In this document: positions 47,819 through 57,577 of the stretch, piece after piece
Layout: every line of letters starts with the position of its first letter
How positions within the stretch are numbered: position 1 is the first letter of the stretch
From: Kondoa malvinella
Taxonomy: Eukaryota; Basidiomycota; Agaricostilbomycetes; Agaricostilbales; Kondoaceae
Length of the DNA stretch: 64,000 bases
NCBI GenBank assembly: GCA_039545315.1
Contig: BCIM01000014.1
Location: 124,001 to 188,000 of the forward strand
Reading direction: 5' to 3'
Made by a program: the position numbers and the translations under genes
Notes under the pieces: generated by a model
Told to the model about the DNA's origin: nothing
The model's input: the letters and a program-made list of their open reading frames with translations, nothing else
Database searches by the model: none

Positions 47819-48865
47819 TCAACCTCGCATTCCAAAGGTCGGCGCTGCTGCAAATCGAAAGTCATTCTCCCCTTGTGACGCATAATCCCTCGAAGCCGTC
47901 GATACACTTCTCGTCTCTTCCCAATCTCGACCATCAGACAGCTCATTCAGGCACTGGATCTGCCTCGGCTGTGCATGACTGTCTGGTAGCACTTCCACGC
48001 GAGATGCTTCTGGTCTGCTGAATAGCTGAAAGTCGTTGGCTGAAGAAGGGGGACGCCAGCTTGTTGTGCTCATAGAAGTAGTAGGACGCTCTTCATGCTG
48101 ATACATCGCTCGCTCGGGCGCCAGATGAGGTGAAGTATACGGTATTTGGGCCGTCGAGAAAAGGTCTGGCGAGATCGGAGACGTGAGAGGTGTGTTCATG
48201 CGAGCAGGAGAAGAAAAGCTGAATCGCTGAAATCGGTTGTTTGGAGTGAGTGTTGACGGTTCAATGGTTCTTGATGCTGTTTGAGGTGGACTAGAGTAAC
48301 GCTGAAGTGGCTCAGAATACACATAATCGCGAGGAGATCGCATCTCTTCTCGGTATACTGGAGCTTGCTGTACCCAGAAAGGATTCACTTCGACGACAGG
48401 CGGTTTGGTGTAATGATTACGAGCTTGAGAAGCCAATTCATGCTGGGAAGGAACTTGCGCAAACGTCTCGCCGTATGAATGATCAACAGGATGATGAAGA
48501 GAAGAGCCATAGTACTGGTAGGGAGGCACTACAGGGTCGTAGACAGCATCGTGCTGCTGAACAAGCTGCTCGTTATAGTGTGGCAGCGGTCTCGCTCTAG
48601 AGCTCAAGACATGCGAGGCAGCAGCGCCTCTAGCAGGAGAGCGATGCCTGACAGCAGAAGGTTCTGGTCTGGAAGCGACAGCGCCTCGAATGCATCTCAA
48701 ATCATCTTGAACTGATTTGACACTCTTGTCGCTTGTCGAGCTATTGCTGCCTCTTGAAAAGCGAGCAGACGCCTTGCTTGAGCGATAGACGGGCATTAGC
48801 CTGTCGCGCTGTTTTTGTGCGCGCTTGTCACAGGCTTTGCCGTCGTCTGCAAGAGAAAAACACAA
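47819..48865 (-). CDS. Unrecognised disordered Ser/Pro/Tyr-rich protein
   Basis: A 348-residue open frame with no known domain. It is rich in Ser, Pro, Arg, Gln and Tyr, with an opening DDGKACDKRAQKQRDRLMPV and repeated Ser-Pro sites such as SFSSPARMNTPLTSPISPDL, which would suit proline-directed kinases. The C-terminus is acidic. A good acceptor (TTTCTCTTGCAG) just before the DDGK codons, near 48845, suggests a short upstream exon holding the true start that I could not place; the internal Met at 48794 is the alternative. The stop is at 47819-47821. No membrane segment or catalytic motif. Confidence 0.55.
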   Translation of the reverse strand: MCFSLADDGKACDKRAQKQRDRLMPVYRSSKASARFSRGSNSSTSDKSVKSVQDDLRCIRGAVASRPEPSAVRHRSPARGAAASHVLSSRARPLPHYNEQLVQQHDAVYDPVVPPYQYYGSSLHHPVDHSYGETFAQVPSQHELASQARNHYTKPPVVEVNPFWVQQAPVYREEMRSPRDYVYSEPLQRYSSPPQTASRTIEPSTLTPNNRFQRFSFSSPARMNTPLTSPISPDLFSTAQIPYTSPHLAPERAMYQHEERPTTSMSTTSWRPPSSANDFQLFSRPEASRVEVLPDSHAQPRQIQCLNELSDGRDWEETRSVSTASRDYASQGENDFRFAAAPTFGMRG

Positions 48866-49159
48866 GTCGCTCTGAGTTTGGCCGAGCAGCTGCCTCGTCG
48901 CATTCTCCCTTTTCTCCGTGTGCTCGATGGCTACTGTCGACGCTTATCTGATGCACATGCTTCCTGCATCTGCTGTCGCACTCTTGTTTGGTGTGATCCT
49001 TCGCTATGTTCTGCTAACCTATCTTAATACTTGATAAACCTTAAACTGATTTATCTAACCCGGGGCCGACATCGTATGTCTATTTTTGTACATCTGGGGC
49101 AGATGGTCCATCACGCTGCCGTCATGCCTCTGGCTTGATCTGCAACGCTCGGAGTCAAC

Positions 49160-51741
49160 ATGGGTTTGATCGAGAAAGCTAATGGATCAAATGGCGGAGT
49201 GTCAGCGGATCATGTTGAGCAGCATGAAGAGTGAGTACTCGACAGCTTTCTGCAGAGTTTAAGCTCAATGTCCTTCGAATCAAAGTGGCAAGCTAGAGCT
49301 CACAGAGGAAGCTGGATACAAGCATCTAGGCTTCTGCTATCCGACTTGGCGAAAATGGCAGATCCTGATGGTCATGTTTGCTAGTAAGTGGTGCCTTTGC
49401 TACTGAGGCCGACACTCCAGCTCCAGCTCCCCGCTCAGTACAGATCAGCAGTCAGTCGTCGCCTATCTCATTCCTCAGTCTGTCTGACAGTGTCCAACCA
49501 GTCAACTTGAATGCCAGTCTGTATGCAAATGGTGTCGCAGCCATATCAGAGCAATACGGGGTCAGCGAGCAAGGAGCTCGTGTACCGCAGCTGACCTTTC
49601 TCTGGTCCGTCATCTTCCCTGAGTGAAGAATCGGGCTGATACCTTTCGCTAGCGCTTATGCTTTCGGCTGCATGCTATGTGGGTGAATGTCCGACTTTCA
49701 TCCGAGATATAACTGACAGTATCTCAGGGGCACCATGGAGTGAAGAGATTGGCCGCTGGAAGACTCAACAAGCTTCTTTGCTTCTGGTGAACATCTGGCA
49801 AATCCCCTGTGCACTAGCGCCCAATTACGAGACTTTCGTAGTCTGTCGCTTGCTTGGAGGTCTTTCTACTGCTGGTGGTAGTGTTACTCTAGGTGTGCAA
49901 GACTGATCGTGATTGGAACGCCCAATTGACAAACGATCCCAGGTGTTCTTGCCGATGTGAGCAAGGCTCGCTCAACGTAGCGGCACTCGCTCACACACTC
50001 ATCAGATGTGGGAGCCTGATGATCAAGAATATGCTATCGCCTTTCTCGTCTTGTCGTCAGTAGGCGGAAGCGTCGTTGGTGCCGTGGTGGGCGGCTTCGT
50101 AGAAGCTTACGCTTCTCTCAATTGGATCTTTTGGGTTCAGCTATGTGCTGGAGGTATGATTCTTCAAAACGCATTTGACCAAGCTTAATGTTTGTCCTAG
50201 GATTCCTCCAGATCCTGCACGCCCTCACTGTTCCAGAGACAAGATCTACTATTGTGAGGCTTTGAATCCAGCCTATGTTCGGCAGATACTCAAGTCTTTG
50301 CGTCAGATCTTGACCAAAGTTGCCCGTCGCATGCGCGAAAGCGGAGAGAATCCAAACATTTATGGACCGAAAGAAGTTGGCAAGACCGGATTGACCTTCA
50401 AAGAAGTGCTCACCACCTGGATCCGTCCCTTTTACATGCTCTTCACCGAGCCTATCATTGCCTGGCTCAGTGCAGTCTCTGGATTCTCGGATGCGTAAGC
50501 CTAGACTGATGTACTGATTGTTGCTGAGAGGGTCTTGTAGGCTTATCTTTACTTTTCTGCAAGGCTTCACTCCGGTCTATCAGAAGTGGGGCTTTTCTAC
50601 GGTGCAGATCTCGTAACGCACACCATCTTGCTGTATCTGGAGGTGTACTGAACAAGTGCTCTTTCACAGTCTAGCTTTTCTGCCCCTTATCGTTGGCTAC
50701 ATCCTGGCGTACTTCTCTTTTCTGGTCAGTGCCAGCTCAGTAGCTACTTATCCATAGCTTGCTCAAGCTGGCATCTCCCTTAGCCATCCATCCATTATTT
50801 CCGACAAAAGCGTCGTAGGCAAGGTTCGGAATCGGTTTCACCTGAAGGTATGGTTCTCCGTATTTTTCGGATCATCACTCATGCAGAAGTGACCAGCTCG
50901 CTTGTGGTGGTTAAGATATTTAATCCCGTGCGAGTTCATCGGTCTGGCGATCTTTGCGGCTACCAGTTTGGGCCCGAGCTATGGCATCCCCTGGATTGCG
51001 CCGATGATTGGTACCTGCCTTGTCGGGATCGCCAACTACGTGAGTTCGCGGGCTCTTCAGTAGCAATTTCGGTTCGCTCATGTCTCTGTGATCGTTGTTT
51101 CAGGCGGTGTATCAGTCATCGATAGATTACACAGGCAAGTCAGAGGTTGCTGTAGCTCATGATCAACGCTCGCTAATTGGTTCGAATCAGTGGCTGCTTA
51201 CGGCGTTTATGCAGCTTCTGCGACTGGAGGCAATGACTTTGCAAGGTATGTCCAGAGGCCAATAGACGAATGCCGTCCTCAGATGACAACGTATTCACGC
51301 TGTACAGGGATTTCCTGTCTGGTGTCGCTGCACTTTACAGTGTACCCAGTTCGCACACTTTTTTCTGTATTGCGGCAGCTGTCTCATCAGTGTTTGTGCA
51401 GTGTTCACCAATATTGGGTCTGGCGAGATGACCCAAGTCTATCCTTCCATCATTCTTGCAGCAGTCGCATTTTTCCTTTGTGAGTCTTGCTTGCCCGACT
51501 TTGTCGAGCAGCCAGCTGACTCAAGTCCTAGGTCCACCACTCTACTATTGTAGGCGTCCGTGCGGCAATGGTTTGCGCAGTGCTCATGCGGGATCACCGT
51601 CCAGTCTACCGAAATGGTGAAAAGATCAGGAAGAAGTCCAAATTCGCCAGCGAAATTGAAGAGGAACGGAGGAAGAAGAGGGAAGGCAAGCAGCAAGGAA
51701 ATGGTGCTGCAAATGTCGAGAAAGGTGCACAACCAGCTTAA
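49160..51741 (+). CDS. MFS transporter, fungal multidrug/polyamine exporter type
   Basis: A 12-helix antiporter of the same broad superfamily as the 17.9-20.9 kb gene but a different subfamily. The start is MGLIEKANGSNGGVSADHVE. After a 112-base intron come VQPVNLNASLYANGVAAISE, YGVSEQGARVPQ, WAPWSEEIGRW, NIWQIPCALAPNYETFVVCR, and the conserved block ADMWEPDDQEYAIAFLVLSS. The family signature ESGENPNIYGPKEV opens the central loop. The second half has SGFSDALIFTFLQGFTPVYQ, IAPMIGTCLVGIANY and AYGVYAASATGGNDFARDFL. The C-terminus KIRKKSKFASEIEEERRKK is the usual basic tail. Apparent stop codons between exons all fall in short introns, so the gene looks intact. About 12 introns. Substrate unknown. 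Confidence 0.9.
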
Positions 51742-51871
51742 CTCTGTTCAATGATCAATGTAATATAGCTGCATATAAAGCTGTTCAGATCTGCATATTT
51801 ATGCGCGGTGATGTCCAGTCTGAGCTGTCTTTGATCAGTTCTGAGCAGACTTTTGGCCTTGGAATGGCATT

Positions 51872-53509
51872 TCATTGCAATCGCTCAATAGCTTGCTGTG
51901 TCAATTCGATCACCTGTCGCGGACATCAGCGTTGCTGAAATCTCTTTCGCAATACCGACCTTGTGTACATCCGGCCGCGAAGCAGGATTAAGGACCATCA
52001 TCGCACTGATCAGGTCCCGGAAGCCTTGACTATACACTTGATCGTTTGCCGGAAATTTCCAGCTGCCATTGAGGACCGCCAATCTACCAGCAGCCTTCAG
52101 TCAGTCTTCGTAATGCAGCGATACTGATACGCACGCTATACTACCACCTTGTTCTGACTGATTTGTCTCAAAAGGCGAAGTCCCGTAGGCCAGAGCGAAG
52201 AGTGTACAGCCGAGTGACCAAATATCGACCTTCTCGTCCAGATCTACGTTCGTTTTCACCTGCAGTCGACGTGAGAAGTGTCCTCGATTTATATACGTCA
52301 CAAACATCGAACAGCTCAGGCGCTGCATAAAGTCATCAGACCAGCAAAACTTCGCTACAAGCAGAAGACCTACCTCTATATGGCATCGTTGAGTGCTCTG
52401 CCGCTCGATCTTGTTCTGCTAACGCTGCTGAACGGTTCTTGATTGGTATCCTTGCCGGAATAGCGCTTCCAAAATCCATCAGAATAGGCTGCTTCCCATC
52501 GTCAGAGATCATGACGTTCGCTAAAAGGTAATGTACTTGTCAGATTGATATCAGTACCTATGCGTAATAGACACACCTGGCTTGACATCTCGATGCGCCC
52601 AAGGTTGCATTTCTCCATCAATAGGATTAGCTGCGGTATTCTTATTCTGCTGCGGCTGCGGATCAAGCTTCCCTTCTATTGTGCTGGCCTCTCCGTCCTC
52701 TGTCGGATCATCTACTTCTCCTCCTCGATGATCACCTTCGCCTATCAGCGGAGCATCTTGCTGATCTTCCCTATTCCCTCTCATCCCCTCCTCATCCTCC
52801 TCTACTCCGTCAGTGACATCTAATTTTGATCGACTTGATCTCGATGAAGCAGGTTTAGACGGATGCAGGTCTTCCGCTGAACCCCCATCTGGCGGGTAGA
52901 TGGCTTGTGGACCAGGTACGTAGGTATGCATCGCTCGAACGGCTTTACATGTGCCTAGGAACAGCTGGAGCATTTCCTTCTCGGGATATGAGGTGCCATT
53001 CACTGCATTTTGAGAGATTGCGTCTTGCAGATTGCCTCGTTTGTAGTATGGCAGAAACAGGCTGTACGTTTGCGAACAGCTCAATGACCGGAAGTCAATG
53101 ATCAAACCTCTACGCACTAGACGACCTTGCCATCCTTCTCCTGGACAACACACGAGTCCAGGCAACGAATGCAGTTAGGGTGTTTGAATCGTTTTGAAGC
53201 TTCGACTTCCTTCATCACTTCGCGCAGCTGCTCTGAGCCTAATGGGCAGCGGATCTTCTTGAGCGCAAACAGGCGGCCTGAAGTAGAGTCTTCCACGAGG
53301 TCTATTTACTAGGTCTCATTTGCCTGCGCGCGAATAGAACTGCGAGTTGACAAACAGACGTATGCGAAACCGCCTTCGCCCAACAGCTTGAGTATCTTGA
53401 ATGTCCTTCCGTTCAGCTTAATGTTCGCGTCCGGCTTGCACAGACTCCCAATGCAGGAGAAATAGGCATCTTGGGCTGTGTCAAACAGACTGGCCAGAGC
53501 AGATGCCAT
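51872..53509 (-). CDS. NAK-family protein kinase, STK16/Env7 type
   Basis: In yeast and animals this kinase is membrane-linked (palmitoylated) and acts at the Golgi or vacuole. The start MASALASLFDTAQDAYFSCI at 53509 includes Cys residues that could be lipidated. The kinase domain opens with LNGRTFKILKLLGEGGFAYV (P-loop), then FALKKIRCPLGSEQLREVMK with the catalytic Lys and Glu, LPYYKRGNLQDAI, PWAHRDVKPGNVM (HRD), ILMDFGSAIPARI (DFG), APELFDV, and VDIWSLGCTLFALAYGTSPF. Between the helix AVRAMH and the HRD loop sits an insertion of roughly 95 residues, rich in Asp, Glu, Ser and Gly. The C-terminus VHKVIELTQQAIERLQ ends at 51872-51874. About eight introns. Confidence 0.9.
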
Positions 53510-53663
53510 GTTGAATGCCTATGTGGGCGGATTGTGTAAGTACAGAGCGAGATGTATCGCGTCGAGCGGGTATGGGTTGGTCGAAACGCGATAAGCGGAA
53601 GTTCGACAAACGCCAACGAGAGCTCTACTATGCATTAATCTCTGGTCTATACGTGCGCGGGTA

Positions 53664-55911
53664 CTATCGCCTGGTGAAAGTGAGATCACGAGGTTTTGTG
53701 GGCATGACAATCATTGTCTGGCGAAGCAATCAGATCCACGCCAGAAAAGGGGAGAAGAGAGCTTACTGTGTAATCATTGGTAGGGAAGGGAGCATTGAGC
53801 TTCCATTGAGTGTTCTGGATGAGAGTAGCGAAGATAGTGGCCATCTGTGAGATTTGGAGGGGACCGTATCAGACTTGAATCTGAAACATCTCTTTACTCT
53901 CACCTGGACATTAGCGAATTGTTCGCCGATGCAGCGATGTCTGTATGCGGCAAGTGAGTCGAATCAGCTTCAATCTGATTTGGCTCCTTTCACACATACC
54001 GTCCAGCACCGAAAGGCAAATACGGGCTATTCGCACCAGTACTAACCGCACCGTACCCAAAGTCCTCCTTCTCACCCTCTTCATCCGCTTTAGCTTCACC
54101 TGAAGCAGTGAACCATCTTTGCGCATCAAACTTTTCTGGTTGCTCCCAGAACGCAGGGTCAATTTGCGAATACCCTGGGCAGGCGAGGACAGTGTAGCCT
54201 TTTGGAATGACGAAGGTGTTATCCTTGTTCTGGGCGTTGCCTGCTAATGTTGGTGGAACGACGAGCGGTTCTCGAACAACGCGCATGATGGAATGTATGG
54301 GCTGTGCGGTACAAAGCCTGCGGATCAGCTGCTGCCGAACACGAGTACAAGACACGCACTGGATGCAGACGCAAGACTTCCTTGATGCATGCGTGTAGAA
54401 GCGGTGTCTGCAAAGCATCATAATCAAGCGGCTTGAAAGATCCATCTGAGTTGCCCCAGTATTTGACTTGTTCTTGATAGAGCGCTTCTCTGCAGAAAAT
54501 GTCAAACCTTAGATCAAGTGACCAATGTTCAAACACCACGCACTGTAATTGCTGATCATGGCCGATGTGAAGCAACAACCAACCCCCCGTCGCAGCGCTG
54601 GTATGCTGACCCGCCATAAGGAGCGCAATCATCATGTGTGCAATCTGCTTGTCTGAGACCGGAGTGCCATCTTTGTACGTCTGGCCTTGAAGAGCTTGAA
54701 TCATGTCTTGTTCTGACTGCACATCCGATTGAATCAACATCAGCCAAACACTGGCTAATTACCATCGAACGCACGGTGTTCCCCTCTTCGCGTCTTTTAT
54801 TCATAATGTCAAAGTAGAAATGTCTCATTTTGATGTGCGCCGCATCTCTTTTCCAATAGCTCGGTAGCGGTAGATTAGGAAAGATCCAGTTCAAAGGCGT
54901 GAAACCACCATCGAGGTCATGGTAAAGATCAGCGAACGACTTGTCTAGACCAGCGCGAACTTCGCGACCTTGTAAAGTAGCGGCAGCAGTGCAAATTGTA
55001 ATCCCGCCAGAAACGTCAACTGAATCTGCTACGGCGACGTTGCTGCCGTTGTAGCTTTTGTTAGACTTGTGAAAAATGTCGTTCGAGATGTGTTGCTGGA
55101 CTTCTTTGGCGATGATGCCTACGTAGCGACGGAAGTGCTCAGTTGATAACCCGAACTGTCAGAGCAGTAAAAAAGAATAAGCATTACGCTTATGTTCTCG
55201 CAAGGCTCCTGACCTTCATGAACTTCTTTTGCTGGACTAGCAGCTCATTCGGGCAATCATAGACGACTTCAGTACCAAAGACACTGTACACTTGCACTCA
55301 GCAATAGTCCGCAAAGGACACAAAGAGCAGCGCGTACGGGGTAGTAAAGTTTGTGTATGCATCTTCTGCAGACACGTTTGCTAGCTTTCCGTTGAGAATG
55401 AGGTTAGATCCAGAAGGGCCGAGCGCCACGGTGACCGGACGGCCAGCGAGGATGCTATAGACCTATGAGCGTGTGGAAGCTTGTTTGATTCAAGAACTGA
55501 CAAAGTGAAGACGTCTCCATACTGGAAAAGCATGAGCAGCTATCTACTCGCTTTTAATCAAAGCAAACCTTCTTTCTACATTTGTCCATAAAGCCATAAG
55601 GGTCCATTCCATCTGTCACCAGCCTTCAGTAGAGTAGAGACGATCTAGAGTCACATACAAGACACGGACGAGCCAACCCAAGGAACATAGTAAAATACAG
55701 CAGGTGGAAGATTTCTGTCCACAGGTTGCAGCTGTTTCATCGCCTGCATGAGCCAGAGCTACGTATGGCTGGATTGTAAACAGCGGCTGACCAGTTGTCT
55801 TGCTACGTTGAGCAGGACGATAGAAGTGAAAGCAATGACAGCCCAGCAGACGCCCTCCAAAAATGCATTGTTGGGCAGATGCTTGTGTATCGTGGATATC
55901 AAAGTCGACAT
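53664..55911 (-). CDS. ERG11: Lanosterol 14-alpha-demethylase (CYP51)
   Basis: A P450 of the ER that removes the 14-alpha methyl group in ergosterol synthesis; the target of azole antifungals. The start MSTLISTIHKHLPNNAFLEG at 55911 is followed by a membrane anchor. The diagnostic CYP51 order is complete: AVFYYVPWVGSSVSYGMDPY, VFGTEVVYDCPNEL with the conserved Tyr, FMKFGLSTEHFRRY, AHMMIALLMAGQHTSAATGG (I helix), ACIKEVLRLHPPIHSIMR (EXXR helix, split by an intron), and PFGAGRHRCIGEQFANVQ with the heme Cys. The C-terminus DYTTMIVMPTKPRDLTFTRR, reached after the last intron, ends at 53664-53666. About 530 residues, normal. At least ten introns. The kinase gene downstream on the same strand starts 154 bases after this stop. 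Confidence 0.96.
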
Positions 55912-56713
55912 CCTTGTTTGGATATCACCAGTGGTTCAGAAAGGGTAGTGGCAGTTCAGCAGTGCATGAAGCGGCTGATGTCGAAAAAGCAACAAGGTCA
56001 GTACCAAAAACGCGCCCAGGAGCGATATTGTGGCAACGCTCTGAACACACTGCTATACTTTCTATTGCTATCTACAGCATACATAGGATATCAAGGGAGG
56101 GCCGCGTCCTAAAAAAAAAAAGTAAAGGGATCAGAAGCTTGATCAGTGCCTATGCAGCCTCTTACATACGATACCTCTTCGCGAAGACGCCCGCCTTGAT
56201 TCAAGCAATTGAGAGGGCATGACACTCTATATGTCACCTCTGGTTATGCAGAAGAGCGCGAAACTTTGGGATGAACTGCAGAAAATCGGAAAGAGAGAGC
56301 AAAACAGTCAGGAAGGAGACAAGTGACAGACTGCATGAAGTTAGAAATGCAGGCGTAGGTTGTCTATGCCTTTTCTCTGCGACCTCTGCGAGCGAACGAT
56401 CTGAATCTTGAGTTGGCACACTGGTAAAATTGGACCGAAGCCCTAATCCATACGCTCGCGCATGAAATCGCATCGTATGGGAAGCCCATTCGAGGAGTAA
56501 AAAACAGAAAGAAAGACATTGGCATAATAGCAACACGATGACGTGATGTGATGTGAAGTTACGGCTGAAGCGCAAGCCTCTCGCGCGATAGCGAAGGCCA
56601 ACAGAAAAGGGCAGTACTACCGCAGTAGCATGTAGCAGCACAGCAGAAGTAGCGCAGCTTGACGATTCTCGATATTTTGCTTGTGACGTGGTTGCTCTCT
56701 AACCATATCAAGA
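55912..56713. other. 0.8 kb divergent intergenic region
   Basis: It lies between the starts of CYP51 and the small disordered-protein gene, so both promoters are expected here. A run of twelve A occurs near 56111. A minus-strand ORF at 56234-56641 has no motif and is not called. Confidence 0.5.
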
Positions 56714-57408
56714 CATGTAAGCAGCTCTTATATGCCAATTGAGCAGCTCACTGACAGAAGACTACAGGAGCACATTCAACCGCAAGTTCCCCTCTGCTGG
56801 CTTGACGTCCTATTCCTGACATTTACATCGATCTACATACAGAAATCAAAGACCAGCTTCACGGCACCAGTAAGCGCTTCTGCTCAGCTACTAGGTACTT
56901 GTTACTGACTCTGTTATGCTCAGGCCACAGCGGCGATCGTCTAGGTTCAATGGGGCATGTTCTCCGATAATCGACAAAGCGAGGGCGCTGACTTGAGTCT
57001 CTAGAGGAGCCGATGAGCAATTCTTGGGTGACGGCAACGACTCAAAGAAGAATGATGATCCTACACATCACGAATTCACCAAGGGCTGTAAGTCCTTGAA
57101 GCCTTTCAAGTCAGAGGTAGCCTGATGAAAGTACAGCTGGCGGACCTGCTGGAGATGCGCATGCTGGACACAAGGGCTCTGACCCATCTGCTCGTATGTA
57201 GTCTTTCAAAAGAGTACTTCCTCAAGCTGATGGTTTGCGGCCAGTCCATGGCAGCTCTACCGAACTCCCACCGCAGACTACCAACCAGCAGGGAGGCGGT
57301 ATGCTTGCTTCCAACGACAATGTCAAGGCGGAACGCAACATCAACCCAGGTAAGCTCATCGTCATCTTTTCTTTCGATTCTCACTGCTTCCTCACAGGCG
57401 GATTTTAA
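56714..57408 (+). CDS. Small disordered Gly/Asp/His-rich protein with a start codon split by an intron
   Basis: Unrecognised. Removing the intron 56716-56767 joins AT (56714-56715) to G, giving MSTFNRKFPSAGLT. Without splicing the ATG there is followed at once by TAA. Six further small exons, all frame-consistent, give about 110 residues: a basic start, then GADEQFLGDGNDSKKNDDPT, HHEFTKGSGGPAGDAHAGHK, SSTELPPQTTNQQGGGML, and the end VKAERNINPGGF at the stop 57406-57408. The composition is that of a hydrophilic, disordered protein of the kind often induced by stress, but I assign no family. Consistent phases across all joins are the main evidence that this is a gene. Confidence 0.6.
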
Positions 57409-57577
57409 TTCAGCAACCGGACAATAAAATGTAGCCTGAGCGTTAAAAGAGAAATGATATGATATTGTTTTGCTTTCTTTATCTCGGCACAGATGATATT
57501 CCTATGCAAAGTGGTATCGAGTGTCCACTGCCCTGCCCATGCTCGACTCTTAGCCTCGATCCGACCATGCCAGTCAA

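Noticed and set aside
47476..48021. 181-residue plus-strand ORF
   Set aside because: It runs antisense to the 3' part of the disordered-protein gene and begins in an intergenic stretch; no recognisable domain.
50230..50330. Stop codon suggesting the second MFS transporter is a pseudogene
   Set aside because: The stop lies in a short GT-AG intron, and the frame resumes with the conserved NPNIYGPKE segment.
56234..56641. 135-residue minus-strand ORF upstream of the small disordered gene
   Set aside because: No motif, in a divergent promoter region, composition like non-coding DNA.
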